A stretch of 64,000 nt of DNA from Rhodosalinus sp041365695 (GTDB lineage Bacteria; Pseudomonadota; Alphaproteobacteria; Rhodobacterales; Rhodobacteraceae), in the NCBI RefSeq assembly GCF_041365695.1, contig NZ_JBGFSJ010000003.1:186001-250000 (forward strand), given 5' to 3'. The notes below the pieces were generated by a model. The model saw only the letters and a list, made by a program, of their open reading frames with translations. It made no database searches and had not been told where the DNA came from. Numbering within the stretch: the stretch's first letter is position 1; each line of letters begins with the position of its first letter. Both the position numbers and the translations under genes were made by a program. Positions 53,267 to 61,963 of the stretch are shown here, one piece after another.

Positions 53267-53295
53267 TGTATATTCAATTTCGCGCCGACGTCCAA
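53267..53295 (-). promoter_or_regulatory. Predicted promoter of small RNA C
   Basis: TTGGAC at 53295-53290 and TATACA at 53272-53267 with an exact 17-base spacer on the minus strand. The start site would be near 53261. Confidence 0.6.
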
Positions 53296-53374
53296 GCTAA
53301 AAGTTTGAAAACCCATCGAAGCCCGGCTACCTTTGGCGCCAAGAAAACAAGGGCAGAGCAGGATTGTCCACGAA

Positions 53375-55198
53375 ATGGACCCGAATTCTTTCCGGGCGCT
53401 GAGGTACTGCGCGGCCGTCGTCGCGGTCGCAGCCGGGATCGGTGGGGCCGCGGCCGAGCCGACCCATGGCATAGCTATGTATGGAGAGCCCGCGCTCCCA
53501 CCCGATTTTGTGTCGCTGCCCTACGCCAACCCCGACGCGCCCAAGGGGGGGCGCATCGCGTTCGGAGAGACCGGGGGGTTCGACACGCTCAATCCGTTCA
53601 CGCTGAAGGGGACCGCGCCCTGGCAGCTGCGCTTCCTGGCCTACGAGTCCCTCATGGGGCGAAACTGGGACGAGCCATTCTCCCTTTACGGGTTGCTCGC
53701 CGAATCGGTCGAGGTCGGGCCGGACCGGGGCTGGGTGGAATTCACGCTTCGGCCCGAGGCGCGATTCTCCGATGGAAGCACCGTCACGGTGGAGGATGTG
53801 CTCTGGTCCTACGAAACGCTCGGGACGGAGGGGCACCCGCGCTACCACGGATTCTGGAGCCAGGTGGCCCGGGCCGAGGCGACGGGGTCGCGCACCGTGC
53901 GCTTCACCTTCACCGCCGACAACCCGGAACTCGCCCTGCTCGCCGGTCTGCGCCCGATCCTGAAGAAGGCGCAATGGGACGGCAGCGATTTCGCCGCGGC
54001 GCGACTGGACGAGATCCCCCTCGGCACCGCGCCTTATCGGGTCACCGATTTCGAGCCGGGCCGCTACGTCGTGCTGTCGCGCGATCCCGACTACTGGGGC
54101 CGCGACCTGCCCTTCCGCCGCGGCACCGACAATCTGGACACCATCCGGCTGGAGTATTTCGGCGACGACACCGCCCTTTTCGAGGCGTTCAAGTCGGGGC
54201 TTCTGAACGTCCACCGGGAGTTCAACGCCGAGACGTGGGAGGCGCAATACGACTTTCCCGCCGTCCGGCGCGGCGACGTGGCGAAATCCGTCATCCCGCA
54301 CGAACGCCCCTCGGGCATGACCGGGTTCGTGATGAACACCCGGCGCGAGATCTTCGCGGACTGGCGCGTGCGCGAGGCGCTGATCACCGCCTTCAACTTC
54401 GAGGCGATCAACGACACGATGACCGGCGGGCGCCAGCCCCGGATCACCTCCTATTTCTCGAACTCCGAGCTTGCCATGCGCCCGGGCCCGGCCGAGGGGC
54501 TCGTGCGCGACTATCTCGCGCCCTTCGCCGACGCGCTTCCGCCCGGCACGATCGAGGGATACGCCCTGCCCGTCTCGGACGGCACGGCGCGCAACCGGTC
54601 GGGGCTGCGCCGCGCCGGGGCGCTGCTCGACGAGGCGGGATGGACGGTGGGCGGCGACGGGGTCCGCCGCAACGCGGACGGAGATCCCTTTCGCTTCGAG
54701 GCGCTGCTGCGCCAGGGCGGCCAGGAGCATCAGTCGATCATGGACATCTACGCCCGCGCGCTCGAGCGTCTGGGCATCGCGGTGGACATCGTCGCCGTGG
54801 ACGACGCGCAGTATACCCAGCGCACGACCGGCTTCGACTTCGACATGACGCCCTACCGCGTGGGCCTGTCGCTCTCGCCCGGGACCGAACAGCGGCTCTA
54901 CTGGTCGTCCGAGGCCGCCGACACGCCCGGGTCCCGGAACTGGATGGGAATGCGCTCGCCGGCCGCGGAGGCCACGATCGAACGGCTTCTGAACGCCGGG
55001 AGCCGCGAGGAATTCCTCGCGGCGACCCGCGCGCTCGACCGGATCCTGACGGCCGGGCGTTACGTGATCCCGCTCTACCAGTGGAACGTGAGCCGGATCG
55101 CCCATGCAAGCGACCTGCATTACCCCGAAACGCTGCCGATCTACGGGGACTGGGCGGGCTTCCTGCCCGATGTCTGGTGGTACGAAGAGGTGGAGTGA
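53375..55198 (+). CDS. Orphan extracellular solute-binding protein, family 5 (YejA-like)
   Basis: Periplasmic binding protein of 607 residues resembling YejA, which serves a microcin-C/peptide importer in E. coli. The signal peptide (ALRYCAAVVAVAAGIGGAAA) precedes HGIAMYGEPALPPDFVSLPY, then NPDAPKGGRIAFGETGGFDT and NPFTLKGTAPW, the YejA pattern, and GFVMNTRREIFADWRVREA further on. No yejB/E/F permease or ATPase genes follow; a tiny lipoprotein gene starts inside its stop codon instead. The partner transporter must be elsewhere. It differs clearly from the two Tat-exported binding proteins. Confidence 0.9.
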   Translation: MDPNSFRALRYCAAVVAVAAGIGGAAAEPTHGIAMYGEPALPPDFVSLPYANPDAPKGGRIAFGETGGFDTLNPFTLKGTAPWQLRFLAYESLMGRNWDEPFSLYGLLAESVEVGPDRGWVEFTLRPEARFSDGSTVTVEDVLWSYETLGTEGHPRYHGFWSQVARAEATGSRTVRFTFTADNPELALLAGLRPILKKAQWDGSDFAAARLDEIPLGTAPYRVTDFEPGRYVVLSRDPDYWGRDLPFRRGTDNLDTIRLEYFGDDTALFEAFKSGLLNVHREFNAETWEAQYDFPAVRRGDVAKSVIPHERPSGMTGFVMNTRREIFADWRVREALITAFNFEAINDTMTGGRQPRITSYFSNSELAMRPGPAEGLVRDYLAPFADALPPGTIEGYALPVSDGTARNRSGLRRAGALLDEAGWTVGGDGVRRNADGDPFRFEALLRQGGQEHQSIMDIYARALERLGIAVDIVAVDDAQYTQRTTGFDFDMTPYRVGLSLSPGTEQRLYWSSEAADTPGSRNWMGMRSPAAEATIERLLNAGSREEFLAATRALDRILTAGRYVIPLYQWNVSRIAHASDLHYPETLPIYGDWAGFLPDVWWYEEVE

Positions 55199-55317
55199 TG
55201 ACACGACTGATCGCCCTGGCCGCCCTTTGCGCGGCGCTTGCGGGATGCGGCACGATCGACGGAGTCGGGCAGGACATCTCGGGCGCGGCGCGCACCGTCG
55301 AGGGCTGGATGCGGTGA
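55198..55317 (+). CDS. Entericidin-like small lipoprotein
   Basis: A 39-residue product with a lipoprotein signal: TRLIALAALCAALAGCGTI, where the lipobox LAGC gives Cys17 as the lipidated residue. The mature part (GTIDGVGQDISGAARTVEGW) resembles EcnA/EcnB entericidins, which also carry GVGxDI near a conserved Gly. Its ATG overlaps the stop of the binding-protein gene (TGATG), so it should be translated with it. Whether it is a toxin, antidote or structural lipoprotein is unknown. Confidence 0.8.
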   Translation: MTRLIALAALCAALAGCGTIDGVGQDISGAARTVEGWMR

Positions 55318-55333
55318 CCCGCTGACGCGACAC

Positions 55334-55957
55334 TCAACCAAGCGACGTGACCCACAGGATGGTCGCGTCCTCGGGGCTTGTCGACACCACGTTGTGCCCC
55401 ATGGCCGCGTCGTAATAGGCGCTGTCGCCGCGGCGCATCTCCACCGGTTCGTAGAACTCGGTGTAAAGCCGGATGACGCCGGTCAGCACGTAGAGGAACT
55501 CTTCCCCGTCGTGGCGCACCCAGCCATCGAACTCTTCCATCGCGCGCGCTCGGATGCGCGCGCGATAGGGCAGCATCGCCTTGTTCCGCAGCGGCTCGGC
55601 GAGAAGCTCGTGCTCGTAGGTCGTGGTGGCCTGCGCCTGCCCCTCGCCCGCCCGCGTGAGCGCCATGCGTCCCGTCACCTGGTCGTGCCGCGGCGGCGTG
55701 AAGAGCTGCGGCACGGAAATCCGGAGCCCGGTGGCCAGCTTCTTGAGCGCGTCGTAGGTGGGCGACATCTGCCCGTTCTCGATCTTCGAGAGGGTGGAGC
55801 GGGCGAGCCCCGCCTGCCGCGCCGCCTGCTCGAGCGTCCATCCCTGCGCGGTCCTGAGCTCCCGCACGCGCCGGCCGAGGTCGAGCGGTTCGGGCACGTC
55901 CTCGGCCCCGCGCTCGCGGGCGATCCGGATCAGCGCGCGGGGGTCGGACGGCGGCAT
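55334..55957 (-). CDS. XRE-family regulator with C-terminal cupin domain
   Basis: A 207-residue regulator. The HTH lies at about 30-85 (RVRELRTAQGWTLEQAARQA, then LARSTLSKIENGQMSPTYDA), followed by a cupin with MEEFDGWVRHDGEEFLYVLT and MRRGDSAYYDAAMGHNVV, a small-molecule sensor as in PuuR-type proteins. It diverges from the acyl-CoA ligase cassette with 65 bases between starts, which suggests that it controls that cassette. The ligand is unknown. Confidence 0.9.
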   Translation of the reverse strand: MPPSDPRALIRIARERGAEDVPEPLDLGRRVRELRTAQGWTLEQAARQAGLARSTLSKIENGQMSPTYDALKKLATGLRISVPQLFTPPRHDQVTGRMALTRAGEGQAQATTTYEHELLAEPLRNKAMLPYRARIRARAMEEFDGWVRHDGEEFLYVLTGVIRLYTEFYEPVEMRRGDSAYYDAAMGHNVVSTSPEDATILWVTSLG

Positions 55958-56022
55958 GGGCGCTCTATAGGGCCGCGCCCGGATGCTTGCAACCGGACCG
56001 GGCCGCGCTTACCCAATGAGGG

Positions 56023-57555
56023 ATGCTTTCGCTTTGCGATCAGGGGCCCTGGCCCGCGTGTCCCGCGCCCTTCAACCTGGCGGACCATGTGCTCGCGGGC
56101 GGGCTGGCGGCGCCCGACAAGATCGCGCTCGCGGTGCTGGGGGCGTCGCACGCCGAACGCTGGAGCTTCGCGCGGCTCCGCGCGGCGGCGCTCGGCACCG
56201 GCACGGGGCTGCTGGAGGCGGGGCTCGCCCCCGGCGACAGGGTTCTCCTCCGGCTCTCCAACACCGTGGATTTCCCGCTCGCCTTCCTGGGCGCGGTGGC
56301 GGTGGGGATCGTCCCGGTGCCGGTCTCGGCCGCGCTGACGGCGGGCGAGGTGGCGCGCATCGCCCGGACGGTCGGGCCCGCCGCGATGCTCGCCGACCCC
56401 GCCCTGCTCTGCCCCGAGGACGGACCGCGCCGGATCGGCCTCGAGGCGCTCCGCGCCATGCGCGCGCGGCCCGAGGCTGCGCCGGTCAAGGGAGACCCGG
56501 AGCGGCTTGCCTACATCGTTTTCACCTCGGGCACCTCGGGCGCGCCGCGGGCGGTGATGCACGCCCATCGCGCCGTCTGGGCGCGCGGCATGATGCGCGA
56601 GGGCTGGTACGGGCTCACGCCGCGCGACCGGTTGCTGCACGCGGGCGCCTTCAACTGGACCTACACGCTGGGCACCGGGCTCCTCGATCCCTGGGCCGCG
56701 GGCGCCACCGCCCTCATCCCCGAGGCGGGCACGGCGCCCGAGGCGCTGCCGCTCCTGATCCGCCGCCATGACGCGACGATCTTCGCTGCATCTCCAGGGG
56801 TTTACAGGAAACTTCTGAAGCACTGGCCGGAGGACGCACCCGCGCCGCGATTGCGTCACGGACTGTCGGCCGGCGAGAAACTGACCGAGGCGACCCGCAC
56901 CGCATGGGAGGCCGCCACCGGCACCGCCGTGCACGAGGCGTTCGGGATGTCGGAATGCTCCACCTTCATCTCGGGGGCGCCGGGCGTGCCTGCGCCTCCC
57001 GGCACGCTGGGGCGGCCGCAGCCGGGGCGCCGGGTCGCCATCCTCGGGCCCGACGCGGCGCCCGTGGCGATGGGCGAGACGGGCACCATCGCCGTCTCGC
57101 GCTGCGATCCGGGTCTCATGCTCGGCTACCTGGGCGCCAAGGCCGAGACGGAGGCGCGGTTTTCCGGCGAGTGGTTCCTGACCGGCGATCTGGGCGTCAT
57201 GGGCGCGGACGGCTCCATCACCTGTCAAGGCCGGGCCGACGACCTGATGAACGCGGGCGGGGTGCGCGTGGCCCCGCAGGAGGTCGAGGCCGCGCTCGCC
57301 GCCTTTCCCGGCGTCGATGCGCTCGCCGTCACGGATGTCGCGCTCAAGGACCAGGTGCGGGTCATCGCCTGCTTTTACACCGCGCGCGATCCGATTGACG
57401 AAAAAGCCTTTTCGGCCTTCGCCGCCGAGCGCCTCGCGCGCTGGAAACAACCCCGGCTCTATGTCCGCCGGACCGATCTTCCGACCGGACCGAACGGCAA
57501 GCTGAGCCGCAAGGCGCTGCGCGCCGAATGGAGGACTCCCGATGGTCAAGCTTGA
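56023..57555 (+). CDS. AMP-dependent acyl/aryl-CoA ligase (benzoate-CoA ligase-like)
   Basis: Adenylate-forming enzyme of 510 residues that should activate a carboxylic acid to its CoA thioester. Motifs in order: YIVFTSGTSGAPRAVMHAHR (AMP-binding), GMSECSTFISGAP, GEWFLTGDLGVM, RADDLMNAGGVRVAPQEVE and PTGPNGKLSRKALR with the catalytic Lys. The N-terminus (FNLADHVLAGG) resembles benzoate-CoA ligases. The acid is not determinable. Its end overlaps the following gene by 14 bases. It is the first gene of a tightly packed run. Confidence 0.9.
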   Translation: MLSLCDQGPWPACPAPFNLADHVLAGGLAAPDKIALAVLGASHAERWSFARLRAAALGTGTGLLEAGLAPGDRVLLRLSNTVDFPLAFLGAVAVGIVPVPVSAALTAGEVARIARTVGPAAMLADPALLCPEDGPRRIGLEALRAMRARPEAAPVKGDPERLAYIVFTSGTSGAPRAVMHAHRAVWARGMMREGWYGLTPRDRLLHAGAFNWTYTLGTGLLDPWAAGATALIPEAGTAPEALPLLIRRHDATIFAASPGVYRKLLKHWPEDAPAPRLRHGLSAGEKLTEATRTAWEAATGTAVHEAFGMSECSTFISGAPGVPAPPGTLGRPQPGRRVAILGPDAAPVAMGETGTIAVSRCDPGLMLGYLGAKAETEARFSGEWFLTGDLGVMGADGSITCQGRADDLMNAGGVRVAPQEVEAALAAFPGVDALAVTDVALKDQVRVIACFYTARDPIDEKAFSAFAAERLARWKQPRLYVRRTDLPTGPNGKLSRKALRAEWRTPDGQA

Positions 57556-58186
57556 CATCATTTCAGATCCCGTCTGCCCCTGGTGCTATATCGGCAAGGT
57601 GCAGCTCGACCGTGCGCTCGAGGCCGCGCCCGACCACCCCTTCACGGTGGAATGGCACCCCTTCCAGCTCAATCCCGACATGCCGGCCGAGGGGATGGAC
57701 CGGCGCGACTACCTGCGCGCCAAGTTCGGTGGCGAGGAGGGCGCCGCCAAGGTTTACGCCGAGGTCGCCGACGCGGCGGAAGCCGCTGGCCTCGCGCTCG
57801 ATCTCGGCGCGATCCGGCGCCAGCCCAACACGCTCGACGCGCACCGGCTGATCCATTGGGCGGGGATCGAGGGCCGGCAGACGGCGGCCGTCTCGGCCCT
57901 CTTCGCCGCCTATTTCAAGGAAGGCCGGGACATCGGCGACCGGGAGACCCTGGCCGATATCGCCGACCGGATCGAGATGGACGCCTCCGTGGTGCACCGG
58001 CTGCTGGAGTCCGGCGCCGATGTCGAGGAAACGCGCGCCCGCGAGCGCGCCGCGCGCGAGATGGGCGTGACCGGCGTTCCGACCTTCATCGTCGGCGGTC
58101 AGCACGCCGTCCCGGGCGCGCAGCCGCCCGAGCTCTGGGCACGGGTGATCGCGGAGCTGGGAGCCGAAGGGGCGCGGGAAGGTTGA
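57542..58186 (+). CDS. DsbA-family thioredoxin-fold oxidoreductase (FrnE-like)
   Basis: A 214-residue DSBA-like protein. The redox motif CPWCY lies at about residues 12-16 (ISDPVCPWCYIGK), the insert helical domain follows, and the cis-Pro region is GVTGVPTFIVGGQHAVPGAQ, matching the FrnE/2-hydroxychromene-2-carboxylate isomerase group. There is no signal peptide, so it acts in the cytoplasm. It overlaps the ligase by 14 bases and the channel gene by 4, indicating coupled translation. Its substrate is unknown. Confidence 0.9.
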   Translation: MVKLDIISDPVCPWCYIGKVQLDRALEAAPDHPFTVEWHPFQLNPDMPAEGMDRRDYLRAKFGGEEGAAKVYAEVADAAEAAGLALDLGAIRRQPNTLDAHRLIHWAGIEGRQTAAVSALFAAYFKEGRDIGDRETLADIADRIEMDASVVHRLLESGADVEETRARERAAREMGVTGVPTFIVGGQHAVPGAQPPELWARVIAELGAEGAREG

Positions 58187-58632
58187 GGGCCGGAAGTCTC
58201 TTCACGCTGCTTCTGACGCTGGCCGCGGTGATCGCCGCGGGCACGGTCGTCTTTCGCTACGTCGAGGGGTGGAGTTGGGTCGACAGCTACTTCTTCACCG
58301 TGGTGACGCTGTCGACCGTGGGCTACGGGTCGCTGGTGCCGCAGACCATCCTGGGCAAGATCGCCACCACGGTCTTCATCTTCGTGGGGCTGGGCATCTT
58401 CGCCGTCGCGATCCAGCGCATCGGCAGCTACGCGCTGGACATGCGCCACCGCAACGCCGAATGGCTGGTCGCGCGGCTCGACCATCACGACCACCATGCG
58501 CGCCGGGACGGCAAGCAGCACCCGGCGGAGGACGAGCACGACACCGCGAACCTGTCGAGCGCCCCGCCGGCCGACAGCCCCGCTCGTGGCCCCGATGCCC
58601 CGCCGCCCCGCGCCCCCGACAAGGAGGACTGA
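58183..58632 (+). CDS. Two-TM potassium channel family protein
   Basis: A 149-residue ion channel-like protein. A first helix (LFTLLLTLAAVIAAGTVVF), a pore loop with the selectivity filter TLSTVGYGSLVP (TVGYG conserved, Ser where Asp is usual), and a second helix (KIATTVFIFVGLGIFAVAI) form the minimal K-channel module. The cytoplasmic tail is His-rich (LDHHDHHARRDG) then Pro/Ala/Asp-rich. The start is taken as a TTG overlapping the upstream stop; it directly abuts a GGAAGG, so the start is uncertain. Confidence 0.82.
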   Translation: MRAGSLFTLLLTLAAVIAAGTVVFRYVEGWSWVDSYFFTVVTLSTVGYGSLVPQTILGKIATTVFIFVGLGIFAVAIQRIGSYALDMRHRNAEWLVARLDHHDHHARRDGKQHPAEDEHDTANLSSAPPADSPARGPDAPPPRAPDKED

Positions 58633-58658
58633 GGCGCATTGCGGCGTTGAGCCGCGCC

Positions 58659-59915
58659 ATGGCGGCTGGCGGCCTCTCGCACGCCATGCTAGCGGCCATC
58701 GCCATGCCGCCGAGCCGCCTGCACCCCGTCGAGTTCATCGCGCTGATGGCGATGATTTTCGCTACCGTCGCCTTTTCCGTCGACGCGATGCTGCCGGCCA
58801 TGCCCGAGATCGCCGCCACGCTCAGTCCCGAGGCGCCGAACCTCGCACAGCTTGTCGTCACCGCCTTCGTTCTGGGCATGGGGCTCGGCACATTCGTGAC
58901 CGGCCCGCTTTCCGACAGCTACGGGCGCAAGCCAGTGATCCTGGCCGGCGCCGGGCTCTACATCGTGGGCGCCGCGCTGGCCTGGGCCGCGCCCACGATC
59001 GAGCTGCTTCTGGCCGCGCGGCTCGTGCAGGGGCTCGGCGCAGCCGGGCCGCGCGTGGTCACGCTCGCCATCATCCGAGACCTCTACTCCGGCGAACGCA
59101 TGGCGCGAACGATGAGCTTCGTGCTGATGGTCTTCGCCGTCGTGCCCGCGCTCGCGCCGCTTCTCGGGGCCGGGATCATCGCGGTCGCGGGCTGGCGCGA
59201 GATCTTCGCGGCCTTCATCGCGTTCGCCGCCGTTTCGTCGCTGTGGATGCTTCTGCGGCTGCGCGAGACGCTGCCGCGCGACCGGCGCCTGCCCTTCCGG
59301 CGTGAAAGCTTCGCGCGGGCGCTTTCGGAGATCGCGGGCAACCCCCGTGTCCGTCTCGCGATCCTCGTGCAGGGGCTCTGCTTCGGGATGCTCTTCACGA
59401 TGCTCTCGACGGTGCAGCAAGTCTACGACCTGACCTTCGGCCGGGCCGACAGCTTTCCCTACTGGTTCGCCGCGATCGCCGTCGTGGCCGCCGGCGCGAA
59501 CCTCGCCAACGCGGCGGCGGTGATGCGGCTGGGGATGCGCAGGCTCATCACCGGGGCGCTTGCCGCGCAGGTGGTGCTGTCGGGCACGATGATCCTGCTC
59601 GATCTCTTTCCGCCGGCGGAGCCCGTGTTCTTCGGCGCGTTCGTGATCTGGCAGGCGTCGATCCTGGTGCAGACCGCACTGACCCTCGGCAACGTCAACG
59701 CGCTCGCCATGGAACCGCTCGGCCATATCGCGGGCGTCGCGTCGAGCGTGATCGGCGCCGTGGCGACCGTGGTCGCGGTGACGCTGGCGGTGCCCACGGG
59801 GCTACTTTTCGACGGCACGCCGCTGCCGATCGCGGCGGGGATTTTCGTCATGGCGTCGGTCGCGCTGGGGCTCATGGTCCGGATCCGGACGCTCGAGGCG
59901 CGCATGTGCGCCTGA
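58659..59915 (+). CDS. Bcr/CflA-type MFS drug-efflux transporter
   Basis: A major facilitator protein of about 418 residues with twelve apparent helices. The Bcr/CflA features are FSVDAMLPAMPEIAATL near the start, GPLSDSYGRKPVILAG between helices 2 and 3 and RLVQGLGAAGPRVVTLAIIR in helix 4. The start is uncertain: the ATG at 58659 lacks a ribosome site, and another at 58704 would also leave the first helix whole. It ends the plus-strand cassette that begins with the acyl-CoA ligase. Confidence 0.87.
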   Translation: MAAGGLSHAMLAAIAMPPSRLHPVEFIALMAMIFATVAFSVDAMLPAMPEIAATLSPEAPNLAQLVVTAFVLGMGLGTFVTGPLSDSYGRKPVILAGAGLYIVGAALAWAAPTIELLLAARLVQGLGAAGPRVVTLAIIRDLYSGERMARTMSFVLMVFAVVPALAPLLGAGIIAVAGWREIFAAFIAFAAVSSLWMLLRLRETLPRDRRLPFRRESFARALSEIAGNPRVRLAILVQGLCFGMLFTMLSTVQQVYDLTFGRADSFPYWFAAIAVVAAGANLANAAAVMRLGMRRLITGALAAQVVLSGTMILLDLFPPAEPVFFGAFVIWQASILVQTALTLGNVNALAMEPLGHIAGVASSVIGAVATVVAVTLAVPTGLLFDGTPLPIAAGIFVMASVALGLMVRIRTLEARMCA

Positions 59916-60017
59916 CGGCGGACGCCACGCATGTATACACTGGCATACTGTCTGGCCAGCGCACGGCCGATGCGCTAAGAGGCGGGCAAACGACTCGGCA
60001 CCCGGAAGGAGGGACAC

Positions 60018-61232
60018 ATGGCCAAGATCAAGGTGGACAACCCCGTCGTGGAGCTCGACGGCGACGAGATGACCCGCATCATCTGGGATTTCATCAAGAA
60101 GAAGCTGATCCTGCCCTACCTCGATATCGATCTGCTCTACTACGATCTCGGCATCGAGGAGCGCGACCGCACCGAGGACCAGATCACCGTCGACGCCGCC
60201 GAGAAGATCAAGGAGATCGGCGTCGGCGTGAAATGCGCCACCATCACCCCCGACGAGGCCCGGGTGGAGGAGTTCGGCCTCAAGAAGATGTGGCGCAGCC
60301 CCAACGGCACGATCCGCAACATCCTGGGCGGGGTGGTGTTCCGCGCCCCGATCATCTGCCGCAACGTCCCCCGCCTTGTGCCGGGCTGGACCCAGCCCAT
60401 CGTGATCGGCCGCCACGCCTTCGGCGACCAGTACCGCGCGACCGATTTCCGGATGCCCGGGCCGGGAACGCTCACCATCAGGTTCGAGGGCGAGGACGGC
60501 GAGGTGATCGAGCGCGAGGTCTACCAGTCGCCCGGCGCCGGCGTCGCGATGGCGATGTACAACCTCGACGACTCGATCCGCGATTTCGCGCGCGCCTCGA
60601 TGAACTACGCGCTCGACATGGGCTGGCCGCTCTACATGTCCACCAAGAACACGATCCTCAAGGCCTATGACGGCCGCTTCAAGGACCTCTTCCAGGAGGT
60701 CTTCGAGCAAGAGTTCGAGGCGAAGTTCAAGGAAAAGGGCATCACCTACGAGCACCGCCTGATCGACGACATGGTGGCCTGCGCGATGAAGTGGAACGGC
60801 GGCTTCGTCTGGGCCTGCAAGAACTACGACGGCGACGTGCAGTCCGACACGGTGGCGCAGGGCTTCGGCTCGCTCGGGCTGATGACCTCGCAGCTGATGA
60901 CGCCGGACGGCAAGATCGTGGAGGCCGAGGCCGCCCACGGCACGGTGACCCGTCACTACCGCCAGCACCAGAAGGGCGAGGAGACCTCCACGAACTCCAT
61001 CGCCTCGATCTTCGCCTGGACCGGCGGGCTCAAGCACCGCGCCAAGCTCGACGGCAACGAGGAGCTGCGCCACTTCGCCGAAACGCTGGAACGCGTGGTG
61101 ATCGAGACGGTGGAGGCGGGCCACATGACCAAGGACCTCGCCCTGCTCGTCGGGCCCGACCAGGGTTGGCTCACCACGATGGGCTTCCTCGAGAAGGTGG
61201 ACCAGAACCTCGACAAGGCGCTCGGCGCCTGA
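60018..61232 (+). CDS. icd: NADP-dependent isocitrate dehydrogenase
   Basis: Oxidative decarboxylation of isocitrate in the citric acid cycle. GGAAGGAGGG precedes the ATG. The 404-residue product is of the eukaryote-like dimeric class: VVELDGDEMTRIIW, SPNGTIRNILGGVVFR with the phospho-type Ser, YNLDDSIRDFARASMNYAL, the catalytic region YEHRLIDDMVACAMKW and EAAHGTVTRHYRQHQKG. It has its own terminator, so it is probably transcribed alone. Confidence 0.97.
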   Translation: MAKIKVDNPVVELDGDEMTRIIWDFIKKKLILPYLDIDLLYYDLGIEERDRTEDQITVDAAEKIKEIGVGVKCATITPDEARVEEFGLKKMWRSPNGTIRNILGGVVFRAPIICRNVPRLVPGWTQPIVIGRHAFGDQYRATDFRMPGPGTLTIRFEGEDGEVIEREVYQSPGAGVAMAMYNLDDSIRDFARASMNYALDMGWPLYMSTKNTILKAYDGRFKDLFQEVFEQEFEAKFKEKGITYEHRLIDDMVACAMKWNGGFVWACKNYDGDVQSDTVAQGFGSLGLMTSQLMTPDGKIVEAEAAHGTVTRHYRQHQKGEETSTNSIASIFAWTGGLKHRAKLDGNEELRHFAETLERVVIETVEAGHMTKDLALLVGPDQGWLTTMGFLEKVDQNLDKALGA

Positions 61233-61260
61233 CCGGCCGATACCGCCGGAAGAGACCGGC

Positions 61261-61295
61261 AAGGCCGCCACGCCATTGGCGCGGCGGCCTTTTTT
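61261..61295 (+). terminator. Intrinsic terminator of icd
   Basis: AGGCCGCC (61262-61269) pairs with GGCGGCCT (61283-61290); an inner CGCC/GGCG extends the stem. Six T follow (61290-61295). The hairpin begins 30 bases beyond the icd stop. Confidence 0.9.
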
Positions 61296-61394
61296 GAGCG
61301 GCGCCTCTGGCCGGCCCACCGTTGCCCGCGATCAATGCGGGGCCCGCCGGGCGGGTCTAGCCTTCGGCCCTGATCGCGCCTGAGGGAGCCCACC

Positions 61395-61820
61395 ATGACC
61401 ACGACCGGACTTGCCACGATCGACACCGCGCCGCAGGTGTTCGCCGAGTGGCTGAACGCCCTTTGCCACGATCTCGGCTGGCGCGAAAATGGCCGCGCCT
61501 ACCTGCTCTTGCGCAGCACGCTTCACGCGCTGCGCGATTTCCTGACCGTGGACGAGGCGGCGCAGCTCGCCGCGCAGCTTCCCGTGCTGGTGCGCGGGGT
61601 CTACTACGACGGGTGGGATCCGTCGGGAACGCCGGTCAAGCCGCGCAACAAGTCCGATTTCCTGGCCCGGATCGAGGCGCATTTCGACAAGACGCCGCTC
61701 GACGACACCGAGCGCGCGGTCATGGCCGTCTTCGACCTGCTGGAGCGTCGGGTGTCGGAAGGCGAGATCGCGCAGGTGCGCCATGCGCTGCGCAGGCCGC
61801 TGCAGGAGCTTTGGGACTGA
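61395..61820 (+). CDS. DUF2267 domain protein
   Basis: A 141-residue cytoplasmic protein of unknown function. Its DUF2267 core spans FAEWLNALCHDLGWRENGRA to the helix LLRSTLHALRDFLTVDEAAQ, then QLPVLVRGVYYDGWDPSGTP, the most conserved segment of the family, and a second helical repeat near FDLLERRVSEGEIAQVRHAL. GGGAG sits upstream of the ATG. It is convergent with nrdJ and appears monocistronic. Confidence 0.85.
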   Translation: MTTTGLATIDTAPQVFAEWLNALCHDLGWRENGRAYLLLRSTLHALRDFLTVDEAAQLAAQLPVLVRGVYYDGWDPSGTPVKPRNKSDFLARIEAHFDKTPLDDTERAVMAVFDLLERRVSEGEIAQVRHALRRPLQELWD

Positions 61821-61829
61821 GCCGGCAGG

Positions 61830-61854
61830 AAAAAGGGGGACCCGAAGGCCCCCC
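61830..61854 (-). terminator. Intrinsic terminator of nrdJ
   Basis: On the minus strand an 8-bp stem (GGGGGGCC/GGTCCCCC, one G-U) with a TTCG loop is followed by five T (61834-61830). It lies about 110 bases after the nrdJ stop and may also work for the convergent DUF2267 gene. Confidence 0.8.
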
Positions 61855-61963
61855 GTGAGTTTCGCAGTCCAGGCTTGTATTCACCGCTCGGATTTCTCGC
61901 CTGTCGCCTGAACGCCGGCCGGGACGGGCACCGCCGCGCCCCGGAAACCCGCTGTCGCGGGTA

